Assembly: GCA_028681575.1 (NCBI GenBank)
Contig: JAQUHX010000009.1
Span: 1-32,122 of the forward strand
DNA: 32,122 nt
Direction: 5' to 3'
Source of the DNA: Patescibacteria group bacterium
GTDB taxonomy: Bacteria > Patescibacteriota > Patescibacteriia > Patescibacteriales > UBA12465
The notes beneath the pieces are model-generated. The model had not been told where the DNA came from. It saw nothing but the letters and a program-made list of their open reading frames with translations, and made no database searches. Each line of letters opens with the position of its first letter. The first letter of the stretch is position 1. Both the position numbers and the translations under genes were made by a program. This document shows positions 1 to 8,988 of this stretch, in pieces.

Positions 1-4
1 TTTG

Positions 5-13
5 TGTTATAAT
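5..13 (+). promoter_or_regulatory. Extended -10 promoter element TGTTATAAT upstream of prfB
   Basis: TG-n-TATAAT at 5-13; predicted TSS ~7 nt downstream falls on or next to ATG 20. The -35 region lies mostly outside the window. Confidence 0.6.
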
Positions 14-19
14 TTAGTT

Positions 20-1126
20 ATGGATAACTTATTAGTGCAGCTTAAAAGTCTGCAAGAAAAAAATAAAACTTTGGCGAATCTATTGAATCTGGAGCTTAAA
101 GAAAAAGAGGCCAAAAAATTACAAGCGGAACAAGCTAATCCTGATTTTTGGCGCGACCAAGAGCGGGCGGTTAAGGTTGGCCAAGCTCTGGAAAAAATTC
201 AAAAACAATTGCAACCTTTTACTGATTTAGAAATTGATTTAAAAGAACTTAAAGAATTAGTTTCTTTGGCAGAAACAGAAGCGCCGGAACTCCGCGGTGA
301 ATTAGAGTTAAAGATAATTGATTTAGAAAAGCGTTATCAGGATTTAGAATTTTATTCTTTGATGTCCGGGGTTTACGATGATTCTGATGTTTATCTTTCT
401 ATTCATGCTGGCACTGGCGGCGTGGACGCTCAAGATTTTGCTTTAATGCTTGAGCGCATGTATTTGCGTTTTTGCGAGAGAGTTAATTTTAAGATTGAAT
501 TAGTGGAACGCAGTTTGGCTAATGAAGCCGGAATAAAGAGTGCTCTTTACAAAATCAGCGCTCCTTATGCTTATGGTTATTTTAAAAGTGAGCACGGCGT
601 TCATCGTTTGGTGCGTATCTCTCCTTTTGATGGTGAAGATTTACGCCAGACCTCCTTTGCTTTAGTGGAAGTAACCCCAGAATTGCCAACTGAAAGTTTA
701 CCAGCATTAAAGGATGAAGATTTAAAAATTGATTTATTTAGGGCTAGTGGTCCAGGCGGACAGAATGTTAATAAAACTGAATCGGCAGTTAGAATTACTC
801 ATTTACCGACCGGACTAGTGGTTGCTTGTCAGACCGAACGCTCCCAACATCAAAATAAAGCAACCGCCCTTAGTGTTTTACAAGCTAAACTTCATCAACG
901 GGCGCTCTTAGAACGTGCTGGAGAAATTCAAGAAATTAAAGGAGGGGTTGTGACCGCCTCTTGGGGGCGTCAGATTCGTTCTTATGTTCTACAGCCCTAC
1001 CAAATGGTTAAAGACCACCGAACTAATTATAGTACCAGCGATGTTAATAATGTTTTAGATGGTGACTTAAAATCTTTTATGGAGGCTTATCTTCGTTTTA
1101 GTGCTAAGGAGGGAGCGGAAAATTAA
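20..1126 (+). CDS. prfB: Peptide chain release factor 2 (RF2)
   Basis: GGQ motif (SGPGGQNVNKTES) and RF2-type SPF motif (VRISPFD). The ORF track starts at TTG 2, but ATG 20 is the more likely start. Confidence 0.95.
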   Translation: MDNLLVQLKSLQEKNKTLANLLNLELKEKEAKKLQAEQANPDFWRDQERAVKVGQALEKIQKQLQPFTDLEIDLKELKELVSLAETEAPELRGELELKIIDLEKRYQDLEFYSLMSGVYDDSDVYLSIHAGTGGVDAQDFALMLERMYLRFCERVNFKIELVERSLANEAGIKSALYKISAPYAYGYFKSEHGVHRLVRISPFDGEDLRQTSFALVEVTPELPTESLPALKDEDLKIDLFRASGPGGQNVNKTESAVRITHLPTGLVVACQTERSQHQNKATALSVLQAKLHQRALLERAGEIQEIKGGVVTASWGRQIRSYVLQPYQMVKDHRTNYSTSDVNNVLDGDLKSFMEAYLRFSAKEGAEN

Positions 1127-1199
1127 GTTTTTGAGAGCTTAGTTTAATCTTTATTTTTTCTTGAAAATTAATTGAAGAAAAGATAAGCAATCGTTTTCT

Positions 1200-1228
1200 A
1201 AAATGAGTTGATGCGAAGCTCATTTTTT
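1200..1228 (+). terminator. Intrinsic terminator-like hairpin overlapping the comEC start
   Basis: AAAATGAGTT / AAGCTCATTTT 10-bp stem (one T.G), 7-nt loop GATGCGA, followed by T-rich tract. Confidence 0.6.
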
Positions 1229-2665
1229 ATTTACTTAGCATTTGTCTTTGTAGTTGGAATTTTTGTTGCTGCGACCGGACAAATTCTTTTTTTATTACCT
1301 GCCTTGGTTTTTGTTTTTTGGCGACGGCCGTTTTTTTTAGGAGTGTTAGGGGGCTTAGTTCTTGTGCTTGCTTTCTTCTATCATCAAGAAGCTGATGCTA
1401 AAATATTTGCTTCTAATCTTTATAATCAAGTTGGTCAAGTAGCCCTTGGTCGCGCTTTAATCACCGAAGACATTGATCCAGGCGGAAACTACCAAAGTAT
1501 AATTGCTGTTTACTTAGACGAAAAGGGTCGGCGCGGTGAAAAGTTTCTTTTAAAATTACCCGCCCACCCCTCTTATCACGCTGGTGAAGTAATTAGTTTC
1601 TCTGGAATTTGGGAACGTCCCGAGAATTGGTCTGAATTTCGTTATGATCGTTATTTGGCCCGGCAAGATATTTATGTTTTATTAAACTTTCCAGAAGCGG
1701 AAAAAGTTGGCGAGCTAAAAGGTTTTTTGTTTTCAATTTGGCATTTTAAAAGGAAGCTATATCGACAAATTATTTCTTTTTTACCGGAACCAGAGGCTGG
1801 TTTAGCGGCGGCCTTAGCTTTGGGTTATAAGCGAACAATTAGTGCGGCCGACAAGACAGTTTTTTCTGAGACTGGATTGAGTCATTTAGTTGCAATCTCT
1901 GGAGCGCACTTAAGTTTGTTGGCGGGGTTATTTTTTTTACTTTTAAAGAATTTAAAATTTTCTCGTCGTTTTGCCTCTTTTTTGGTAATAATTTTTCTTT
2001 GGTTTTATGTAATTTTAACCGGCTTATCAGCTTCGGCACTTCGTTCGGCTCTGATGTCATCTTTAATTTTAAGTGGAATCGGGAAGCGTTGGCAGTTTTC
2101 TAATGGTTCTTTGTTGCTTCTTTCTGCCGCTTCAATGCTTTTAGCTAATCCTTTGTTGTTGCGTGATGACCTAGGTTTCCAATTGTCCTATTTAGCAATG
2201 TTAGCTTTGATTTATGGACAAACTCTAGCTGAGACGAAATTAGGGAAGGGGCCTGTTCGCAGTCTTTTAATTCTAACTATTTTGGCACAAATAGTTACTT
2301 GGCCGGTCTTGGCCCTTAATTTTGGCAGGGTTTCACTAGTAGCCCCAGTAGCTAATTTATTAGTTACTAGTTTTTTTGTCTGGCTCTTACCTTTATTGTT
2401 AAGCAATATATTTATTTCCTTTTTTCTGCCCATTCCTTTTTTATGGGTGGGAACTTATTTGCTTCTGCATTATGTTTTTTTGCTTAGCCACTTTCTTGTT
2501 AATTTGCCTTTATCTTCAGTGGCTCTTAACATTTCCCCTTTGGGGGCGGGCGCTTATTATCTTTTTATTTTCGGTTTTTATTTACGCTTAAAGAAAAAAG
2601 TAAGTTTCAAAAAAAGCCCTCAACTTGAGGACTTTTTAGACCAATTTAAAAATAATTTAAAATAA
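1208..2665 (+). CDS. comEC: ComEC/Rec2-family membrane protein (competence domain; no metallo-beta-lactamase domain in this ORF)
   Basis: Polytopic protein with N-terminal OB/DUF4131-like part and core motif GLSHLVAISGAHLSLLAGLFF...LTGLSASALRSALM, typical of ComEC. Start is uncertain (TTG 1208 or ATG 1211). Confidence 0.85.
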   Translation: MMRSSFFIYLAFVFVVGIFVAATGQILFLLPALVFVFWRRPFFLGVLGGLVLVLAFFYHQEADAKIFASNLYNQVGQVALGRALITEDIDPGGNYQSIIAVYLDEKGRRGEKFLLKLPAHPSYHAGEVISFSGIWERPENWSEFRYDRYLARQDIYVLLNFPEAEKVGELKGFLFSIWHFKRKLYRQIISFLPEPEAGLAAALALGYKRTISAADKTVFSETGLSHLVAISGAHLSLLAGLFFLLLKNLKFSRRFASFLVIIFLWFYVILTGLSASALRSALMSSLILSGIGKRWQFSNGSLLLLSAASMLLANPLLLRDDLGFQLSYLAMLALIYGQTLAETKLGKGPVRSLLILTILAQIVTWPVLALNFGRVSLVAPVANLLVTSFFVWLLPLLLSNIFISFFLPIPFLWVGTYLLLHYVFLLSHFLVNLPLSSVALNISPLGAGAYYLFIFGFYLRLKKKVSFKKSPQLEDFLDQFKNNLK

Positions 2666-2671
2666 ATTGCT

Positions 2672-2863
2672 TTATTTAGCAGTTTGTTTAGCAGCGTCTT
2701 TTGCAACGGTGCGCAAACAAGAAGTGCAGACTTTAACCTTAATTCCATCAATATTTCTGTTTTGCAGGTTGATGTTCTGTCGCTTTAAAGTTTTTATTTT
2801 GGAGTGTGAGCGCGAAACACCTTTAGTGGCGCCTCGACCACAAAGATCACAAGTTTTTCCCAT
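2672..2863 (-). CDS. rpmB: 50S ribosomal protein L28 (bL28), zinc-ribbon type
   Basis: MGKTCDLCGRGATKGVSRSHSKIKTLKRQNINLQ...VCTSCLRT; paired CxxC motifs. Start set to the internal ATG at 2863. Confidence 0.9.
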   Translation of the reverse strand: MGKTCDLCGRGATKGVSRSHSKIKTLKRQNINLQNRNIDGIKVKVCTSCLRTVAKDAAKQTAK

Positions 2864-2930
2864 ATTTTTACAAAACAACTAGCCGGGTTAATTGTTGTGC
2901 CGGCGTTTTTCTTAAATTAATTCAGAGCTT

Positions 2931-2959
2931 ATCTTAACAGGGTTTTAAAAAATAATCAA
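2931..2959 (-). promoter_or_regulatory. Sigma70-like promoter for rpmB
   Basis: Minus strand TTGATT-17 nt-TAAGAT with extended TG (TGTTAAGAT). Confidence 0.55.
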
Positions 2960-2963
2960 GTTG

Positions 2964-2972
2964 TGTTAGAAT
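2964..2972 (+). promoter_or_regulatory. Extended -10 element TGTTAGAAT upstream of the M50 protease gene
   Basis: TG-T-TAGAAT, 34 nt upstream of ATG 3007; weak -35. Confidence 0.45.
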
Positions 2973-3006
2973 AAAGGCTCTTTTAATTGTATTTTTTGAT
3001 TTTTTT

Positions 3007-3612
3007 ATGACTCAGATTTTTTCTTTAGTTATTTTAATTCTTTCTGTCACTCTTCATGAATTTTTTCATGGTTATGTTGCTTATCGTTTAGGAGATAATA
3101 CTGCCAAAAATGCTGGTCGTCTTACGCTTAATCCGATTAAGCATCTCGATCCAGTTGGCTCTTTCTTTTTGCCTCTTTCTCTCTACTTAATAAATTCTCC
3201 CTTTTTGTTTGGTTGGGCAAAACCAGTGCCATATAATCCTAATAATCTTCGAGATAAAAAGTATGGTGATGCTAAGGTGGCCGTAGCTGGGGCGGCGGCA
3301 AATTTAGGTTTAGCAATCTTTTGTGCTTTGTTTTTTCGTTTTCTGGGACCAGCCTCATTAGTTGCTCCTTTTTTACTTCAAGCAATTATTATTAATGTCC
3401 TATTAGCCCTTTTTAATTTAATCCCAATCCCACCTTTAGATGGTTCTAAAATTTTAGCTACTTTTTTGCCTCTCCGTTGGCGTCTTCGTCTCTTTCAGGC
3501 TAATCCCTGGTGGGGCTTTGCTTTTTTAATTCTGTTTATCTTTTTTGGTTTTGATTATTTAGTTCCTCTAGTTTTTCGTCTTTCTTTTAGTCTGGCGGGG
3601 CTACCTTTTTAA
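3007..3612 (+). CDS. Site-2 protease / M50 family membrane metalloprotease
   Basis: HEFFH (HExxH) motif and NLIPIPPLDGSK (N-PxPPLDG) motif in a membrane protein. Confidence 0.9.
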   Translation: MTQIFSLVILILSVTLHEFFHGYVAYRLGDNTAKNAGRLTLNPIKHLDPVGSFFLPLSLYLINSPFLFGWAKPVPYNPNNLRDKKYGDAKVAVAGAAANLGLAIFCALFFRFLGPASLVAPFLLQAIIINVLLALFNLIPIPPLDGSKILATFLPLRWRLRLFQANPWWGFAFLILFIFFGFDYLVPLVFRLSFSLAGLPF

Positions 3613-3673
3613 AGTGATTTTGACTTCTAAAAAAAATCAGGGGGTTTTTCCTCTAATCTATAAAGCAAGTAGC

Positions 3674-3702
3674 TTGACTTCAAGCTTTTCTTTTGTTAAA
3701 TT
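3674..3702 (+). promoter_or_regulatory. Sigma70-like promoter of the str operon
   Basis: TTGACT-17 nt-TAAATT with extended TG (TGTTAAATT), ~90 nt upstream of rpsL. Confidence 0.65.
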
Positions 3703-3725
3703 TATCTAGCAATTTAAAAAATGCT

Positions 3726-3755
3726 GTCCTGTTAGTTCAGGACTGTTTTGTTGTT
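3726..3755 (+). terminator. Terminator/attenuator-like hairpin in the rpsL leader
   Basis: GTCCTG-TTAGTT-CAGGAC 6-bp perfect stem followed by TGTTTTGTTGTT, between the promoter and the rpsL ATG. Confidence 0.5.
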
Positions 3756-3789
3756 AAAAGCTTTAATCAAGAGCTGATAAGAAAAAGTT

Positions 3790-4215
3790 ATGCCTACAAT
3801 TAATCAATTGGTTCGTAAGGGTCGTAAATCTAAATCAAAGCGCCAACATTCACTTGCTTTGCATGTGATTTTGGACACCAAGCACCGCAAGCGTAAAGAA
3901 GTAGCTAAAGGAGCTCCTTTTAAACAAGGGGTCTGCTTGAAGGTAACTACGACCACTCCTAAGAAGCCAAACTCTGCTTTACGGAAAATTTGTCGTGTTC
4001 GTTTATCCAATGGGATGGAGGTCACCGCTTATATTCCAGGTATGGGCCACAATCTTCAAGAACACTCTATCGTTTTAGTTAAGGGTGGCAAAACTAAAGA
4101 TTTGCCAGGTGTTCGCTATAAAGTTGTTCGTGGTGTTTATGATGCTTCCGGAGTAGAGGCTCGTCGTAAGAGCCGTAGTAGTTATGGTGCTAAAAAGCCT
4201 AAAGAGGCTAAATAA
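3790..4215 (+). CDS. rpsL: 30S ribosomal protein S12
   Basis: [12 protein letters not shown]...[40 protein letters not shown]. Confidence 0.98.
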   Translation: MPTINQLVRKGRKSKSKRQHSLALHVILDTKHRKRKEVAKGAPFKQGVCLKVTTTTPKKPNSALRKICRVRLSNGMEVTAYIPGMGHNLQEHSIVLVKGGKTKDLPGVRYKVVRGVYDASGVEARRKSRSSYGAKKPKEAK

Positions 4216-4240
4216 TTTATTTAAGAGTTGCATTAATATA

Positions 4241-4262
4241 CAGCCGCTATAGCTAACGGTTG
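4241..4262 (+). promoter_or_regulatory. Hairpin in the rpsL-rpsG intercistronic region
   Basis: CAGCCG...CGGTTG 6-bp stem (one G.T), 10-nt loop, ending ~10 nt before rpsG ATG. Confidence 0.4.
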
Positions 4263-4272
4263 TTCTAAAATT

Positions 4273-4740
4273 ATGAGAGGGAAGCCAGCCCCAAAAAGAG
4301 ACATCCAGGGGGATGTAAAATATAATGATGTTACTATTGCTAAATTCATTAATTATGTAATGGAAGAAGGCAAAAAATCACGGGCAGAGAAAATTGTTTA
4401 TGATTCTTTTGAGTTAATCAAAGAAAAAACTAAACAAGATCCGCGCCATGTTTTTAATAAGGCAATTAAAAAAGTCTCTCCTTTAGTGGAGGTCCGCGGT
4501 AAGCGTGTCGGTGGCGCCAATTATCAAGTGCCTTTCCAGGTTCGCGGCGAACGCCGTTATTATTTGGGTTGCAATTGGTTAATTAAAGCTGCTCAAGATC
4601 GTCGCGGTCGCTCTATGGCTGAAAAATTGGCAGCTGAAGTAGTTGATGCTTCAAATGGCGAAGGAGCGGCTGTTCGTAAAAGAGAGTCTGTTCATAAGAT
4701 GGCTGAAGCTAATAAAGCTTTTGCTCATTTTTCTCGTTAA
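4273..4740 (+). CDS. rpsG: 30S ribosomal protein S7
   Basis: MRGKPAPKRD...YNDVTIAKFINYVMEEGKKSRAEKIVYDSFE; position between rpsL and fusA. Confidence 0.97.
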   Translation: MRGKPAPKRDIQGDVKYNDVTIAKFINYVMEEGKKSRAEKIVYDSFELIKEKTKQDPRHVFNKAIKKVSPLVEVRGKRVGGANYQVPFQVRGERRYYLGCNWLIKAAQDRRGRSMAEKLAAEVVDASNGEGAAVRKRESVHKMAEANKAFAHFSR

Positions 4741-4764
4741 GATTTAACTATTTATTATTATTTT

Positions 4765-6849
4765 ATGCCTCGTGATTACACTTTAGATAAAATTAGAAAC
4801 ATTGGCATCATGGCTCACATTGATGCCGGAAAGACAACTTTTACAGAAAGAGTTTTATTTTATACTGGGAAAAAACATAAAATCGGTGAGACCCATGACG
4901 GTTCTGCTGAAATGGATTGGATGGACCAGGAAAAGGAACGGGGAATTACGATTACCTCGGCGGCAACAACTTGTTTTTGGAAGGGGAATAAAATTAATGT
5001 TATTGATACTCCTGGGCACGTTGACTTTACCGTTGAGGTGGAGCGTTCTTTACGTGTTTTAGATGGGGCAATTGCTTTATTTGATGGTCAAGCTGGAGTG
5101 GAGCCACAATCAGAAACTGTTTGGCGTCAAGCTGATAAATATCACGTTCCACGTCTTTGTTTTGTTAATAAGATGGATAAAACGGGAGCTGATTTTTATG
5201 CTAGTTTGCAGTCTATTCGTGATCGGCTTAATTCAAAGGCAGTTGCAATTCAATTGCCAATTGGCGCTGAAAGTAGTTTAGAGGGTGTTATTGATTTATT
5301 AGAAAAAAAGGCTTACAAATTTGAAGGTCAAAATGGCGAAATTTTAACTGAAATCGAGATTCCAGCTGATATGAGTGATAAGGTTGAAAAATATTATAAT
5401 GAGTTGATTGAAAAAGCTGTGGAGTGTGATGAGGTGGCTATGGAAAAATATCTAGCTGGGGAAGAAATTAGTTTGCCGGAAATAAAAGCCGCTATTCGCA
5501 AGGGCGTAATTAATAATGAAATTTATCCAGTTTTGTGCGGCACTGCTCTTCAGAATATTGGAGTTCAGTTAGCTTTAGATGCTGTTAATGATTATTTACC
5601 TTCACCGCTAGAGGTTCCAGAAATTGTTGGTACTGATATTGATAATCCAGAAAAAACTTATAAAGTAAAGGCTGATGATGGAGATCCATTTACTGCTTTA
5701 GCTTTTAAAATTGCTACCGACCCTTTCGTTGGTAAGCTTTGCTTTATTCGTGTTTATAGTGGCGTCTTGCAAGCTGGTTCTTATGTTATTAATACTAATA
5801 CTGGCAATAAAGAGCGGGTAGGTCGTATTGTTCGTATGTACGCTAATCATCGTGAGGAAGTTAAGGAGGTTTATGCTGGCGATATTGCTGCCGTTATTGG
5901 TTTAAAAAATACTACCACTGGTAATACTCTTTGTGCTGAGTCGCGCCAGGTTCATTTAGAAAATATTTCTTTTCCGGAGCCAGTTATTAAGATTGCAGTT
6001 GAGCCTAAAACCAAGGCTGATCAAGAGAAAATGGGTGTAGCTCTACAGCGCTTAGCCGAAGAAGACCCAACTTTTAGAGTTGAAACGGACGAAGAAACTA
6101 ATCAGGTTTTGATTTCGGGGATGGGTGAATTACACTTAGATATTATTGTTGATCGCATGCGCCGTGAATTTGGCGTTGAAGCTAATGTTGGCAATCCTCA
6201 AGTTTCTTATCGTGAAACTATCACCAAAGAGGCAGTGGCTGAATACAAATATGCTAAGCAGTCAGGCGGCCGTGGTCAATATGGTCACTGTACTTTACGC
6301 GTCTCTCCTCAAGATGACCCTGAAAAAGGCTTTGAATTTATTGATGAAATTAAAGGTGGCGTTATCCCAAAAGAATATATTCCTGGGATTGAGAAGGGCG
6401 TAAAGGAAGCTTTAAATGCTGGTGGTGTTGCTGGTTATCCAATGGTTAACGTTAAGGTTGCTGTTACTGATGGTTCTTACCATGAAGTTGATTCTTCAGA
6501 AATAGCTTTTAAAATGGCCGCTATTTTCGCGTTTAGAGATGCTTGTCAAAAAGCAGGCGCGGTTCTTCTTGAGCCAATTATGAAAGTTGAGGTCACTACT
6601 CCAGAGGAATATATGGGATCCGCAATTGGTGACTTGAATGCTAAGCGCGGTCAAATTGGTGAAATGATTGATCGCCCTAACAACATCAAGGCTGTTCGAG
6701 CAAAAGTGCCATTAGCAGAGATGTTTGGTTATTCCACAGCTTTACGCTCTATGTCTCAAGGACGGGCTAGCTATGTGATGGAATTTTCCCATTACGCAGA
6801 AGTGCCGCGTAACATCTTAGAGCAGATAAAAGTTAAAAATAGTCGTTAA
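4765..6849 (+). CDS. fusA: Elongation factor G
   Basis: GTPase motifs [26 protein letters not shown]; 694 aa; str operon context. Confidence 0.98.
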   Translation: MPRDYTLDKIRNIGIMAHIDAGKTTFTERVLFYTGKKHKIGETHDGSAEMDWMDQEKERGITITSAATTCFWKGNKINVIDTPGHVDFTVEVERSLRVLDGAIALFDGQAGVEPQSETVWRQADKYHVPRLCFVNKMDKTGADFYASLQSIRDRLNSKAVAIQLPIGAESSLEGVIDLLEKKAYKFEGQNGEILTEIEIPADMSDKVEKYYNELIEKAVECDEVAMEKYLAGEEISLPEIKAAIRKGVINNEIYPVLCGTALQNIGVQLALDAVNDYLPSPLEVPEIVGTDIDNPEKTYKVKADDGDPFTALAFKIATDPFVGKLCFIRVYSGVLQAGSYVINTNTGNKERVGRIVRMYANHREEVKEVYAGDIAAVIGLKNTTTGNTLCAESRQVHLENISFPEPVIKIAVEPKTKADQEKMGVALQRLAEEDPTFRVETDEETNQVLISGMGELHLDIIVDRMRREFGVEANVGNPQVSYRETITKEAVAEYKYAKQSGGRGQYGHCTLRVSPQDDPEKGFEFIDEIKGGVIPKEYIPGIEKGVKEALNAGGVAGYPMVNVKVAVTDGSYHEVDSSEIAFKMAAIFAFRDACQKAGAVLLEPIMKVEVTTPEEYMGSAIGDLNAKRGQIGEMIDRPNNIKAVRAKVPLAEMFGYSTALRSMSQGRASYVMEFSHYAEVPRNILEQIKVKNSR

Positions 6850-6887
6850 TCCTTAACTTTACTGGTTTAAAAATTAATTTTACTTTT

Positions 6888-7220
6888 ATGTTTTCCGAAC
6901 CCTTGAAAAAAATACTAGCTTTAACCGAGCAGACAGGGGATAGTCTGGTTATTTATAATGAGGCTGAACCGGAAAGAGCTCAGGTAATTCTTAGTCTAAA
7001 AAAATACGAACAATTAGTGGCTGGTTCGGCTCCCAAAAAATCGCTAAACTCAGCCCTAAAAAACGATTTGACAAGCGAAGAATTAACTGATAAAATAAAC
7101 GGCGATATTTCTACTTGGAAAAATCAAGAGAAAGCTCCGTTTTTAGCAGAAGAAAGTAAAAATCGTAATCCTTGGGCCATCCCGCCGCAAGTAAAGAATG
7201 GTGCTGAGGAAGTAAAGTAA
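6888..7220 (+). CDS. Small protein with a Phd/YefM antitoxin-like N-terminal segment
   Basis: KKILALTEQTGDSLVIYNEAEPERAQVILSLKKYEQL resembles the 'prevent-host-death' N-terminal fold pattern; the remainder is low complexity. No adjacent toxin. Confidence 0.45.
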   Translation: MFSEPLKKILALTEQTGDSLVIYNEAEPERAQVILSLKKYEQLVAGSAPKKSLNSALKNDLTSEELTDKINGDISTWKNQEKAPFLAEESKNRNPWAIPPQVKNGAEEVK

Positions 7221-7238
7221 AGGCGGGAATTATTAACT

Positions 7239-7247
7239 TGTTATAAA
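7239..7247 (+). promoter_or_regulatory. Extended -10 element TGTTATAAA upstream of tuf
   Basis: TG-T-TATAAA ~80 nt before tuf ATG; no clear -35. Confidence 0.45.
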
Positions 7248-7268
7248 TTTAAAAATATTATTAATTAA

Positions 7269-7313
7269 TTACGGCTGGTCTCCTAAGAGAAAAACCCCAA
7301 GTGGGGGTCGTAA
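7269..7313 (+). promoter_or_regulatory. Structured tuf 5' leader (three-stem element)
   Basis: TTACG/CGTAA closing stem enclosing TCTC-CTAA-GAGA and ACCCC-AAGTG-GGGGT hairpins. Confidence 0.45.
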
Positions 7314-7325
7314 AATCAAAGAAAT

Positions 7326-8513
7326 ATGGCAGAAAAATTTGATCGTTCCAAGCCACACATCAACATTGGTACTATTGGCCACGTTGATCACGGCAAAACT
7401 ACCTTAACCGCAGCTATGTTGGCGGTGTTTGGAGCGCACGGCTTGAGCGCTTCCAATAAGAATGTCAATGAAATTGACGCGGCCCCTGAAGAAAAGGAGC
7501 GCGGTATTACAATTTCCACCACTCACGTGGAGTATGAATCAGCAAATCGTCATTATGCTCACGTTGATTGTCCGGGACACGCTGATTATGTAAAAAACAT
7601 GATTACTGGTGCTGCTCAGATGGATGGCGCGATTTTAGTGGTATCGGCGACCGATGGTCCAATGCCTCAAACTCGCGAACACATCTTATTGGCTCGTCAG
7701 GTTGGTGTTCCTTATATCATTGTTTTCTTGAATAAATGTGACATGGTTGAGGATAAAGAATTAATCGACTTAGTTGAAGAAGAGGTTCGTGATTTATTAA
7801 ATAAGTATGAATTCCCTGGGGCTGAAACTCCAATCATCCGTGGTTCTGCTCTTAAGGCTTTAGAGAACCCTAGTGGTCCAGATTCAGAACCAGTAATGAA
7901 GTTAATGGAAGCAATTGATTCCTATATTCCAACCCCAACTCGTGATATCGAGCACCCTTTCTTAATGCCGATTGAAGATATTTTTTCAATTGAAGGTCGG
8001 GGAACCGTTACCACTGGACGCATTGAGCGCGGTGTGATTAAGGTTGGCGATGAGGTTGAAATTGTTGGTTTAATGGACACCAAGAAGACTACTGTTACTG
8101 GCATTGAAATGTTTAACAAGTCTCTAGATCAAGGAGAGGCTGGCGACAACGCTGGTTTATTGCTTCGCGGTACTAAAAAGGATGAGGTCGAGCGTGGCCA
8201 GGTTTTGTGTAAACCAGGTTCTATCACCCCTCACTCAGAATTTGAGGCTCAAGTTTTCGTTTTATCTAAAGAAGAAGGTGGTCGTCATAAACCATTTTTC
8301 AATGGCTACAAACCTCAATTCTATATTCGTACCACTGATGTTACTGGCGAAGTAGAATTGCCAGCTGGTACTGAAATGGTTATGCCTGGCGATACTGTTT
8401 CCTTCAAGGTTAAATTGATTTCTCCGGTTGCGCTTGAGGAAAAACAAAAGTTTGCTATCCGCGAAGGTGGCCGAACTGTCGGCGCTGGTGTGGTGACCAA
8501 GATTATTAAATAA
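7326..8513 (+). CDS. tuf: Elongation factor Tu
   Basis: [46 protein letters not shown]; full length 395 aa. Confidence 0.99.
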   Translation: MAEKFDRSKPHINIGTIGHVDHGKTTLTAAMLAVFGAHGLSASNKNVNEIDAAPEEKERGITISTTHVEYESANRHYAHVDCPGHADYVKNMITGAAQMDGAILVVSATDGPMPQTREHILLARQVGVPYIIVFLNKCDMVEDKELIDLVEEEVRDLLNKYEFPGAETPIIRGSALKALENPSGPDSEPVMKLMEAIDSYIPTPTRDIEHPFLMPIEDIFSIEGRGTVTTGRIERGVIKVGDEVEIVGLMDTKKTTVTGIEMFNKSLDQGEAGDNAGLLLRGTKKDEVERGQVLCKPGSITPHSEFEAQVFVLSKEEGGRHKPFFNGYKPQFYIRTTDVTGEVELPAGTEMVMPGDTVSFKVKLISPVALEEKQKFAIREGGRTVGAGVVTKIIK

Positions 8514-8521
8514 TCACTGAG

Positions 8522-8544
8522 ACCCGCTCTTTCATAGGGCGGGT
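8522..8544 (+). terminator. Possible hairpin terminator after tuf
   Basis: ACCCGC / GCGGGT 6-bp stem, 11-nt loop; weak downstream T-tract. Confidence 0.35.
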
Positions 8545-8604
8545 TGACTGTGTTTATTTAAAAACAATCTTCCGTTTTAGTCTTCAAAGAATTTGCTTTT
8601 GACT

Positions 8605-8614
8605 AGGAGGGGAG
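8605..8614 (+). promoter_or_regulatory. Strong Shine-Dalgarno of rpsJ
   Basis: AGGAGGGGAG just upstream of ATG 8623; rare in this window. Confidence 0.7.
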
Positions 8615-8622
8615 TTCCAATT

Positions 8623-8958
8623 ATGTCTGACAACAAAAAAAAGGAAGAATTCAAGCAAAGAATTCGTATTAAAATTAAGGCTTTTGATCATAAAATCGTT
8701 GATCAATCCACAAAAACAATCGTTAAGACGATTGAGAGAAGTGATGCCCAATTTTTTGGTCCGATTCCTTTGCCAACTGAAAAAAGGAAGTACACCGTTA
8801 ACCGCGCCACCTTTGTTCACAAAGATGCCCGGGATCAATATGAAATGCGTATCCACAAACGCATTATTGATATTGTTGATCCTAGCGCCAAGACGATTGA
8901 AGATCTCACTAGCTTAAATCTGCCAGCTGGTGTTGACGTGGAAATTAAAATGCAGTAA
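8623..8958 (+). CDS. rpsJ: 30S ribosomal protein S10
   Basis: IRIKIKAFDHKIVDQSTKTIVKT...GPIPLPTEKRKYTVNR. The ORF track starts at TTG 8593, but ATG 8623 follows a strong SD. Confidence 0.96.
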   Translation: MSDNKKKEEFKQRIRIKIKAFDHKIVDQSTKTIVKTIERSDAQFFGPIPLPTEKRKYTVNRATFVHKDARDQYEMRIHKRIIDIVDPSAKTIEDLTSLNLPAGVDVEIKMQ

Positions 8959-8988
8959 AATACAGCAGTAATTTTATACAAAAAAATC

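Noticed and set aside
1-120. RF2 programmed frameshift site
   Set aside because: No in-frame UGA; the N-terminus reads through continuously.
2667-2882. 71-aa plus-strand ORF
   Set aside because: Antisense to rpmB, which has clear L28 motifs.
3615-3639. TGATTTT/AAAATCA hairpin after the M50 gene
   Set aside because: AT-only style stem followed by GGGGG rather than a T-tract; too weak to call a terminator.
3826-3948. Apparent insertion in S12 between LVRK and GVC
   Set aside because: It is longer than in E. coli, but similar-length segments occur in S12 of low-GC Gram-positives, so it is not unusual.
4802-5281. Overlapping plus-frame ORFs inside fusA (also 6146-6403)
   Set aside because: Out of frame with conserved EF-G; no independent start signals or motifs.
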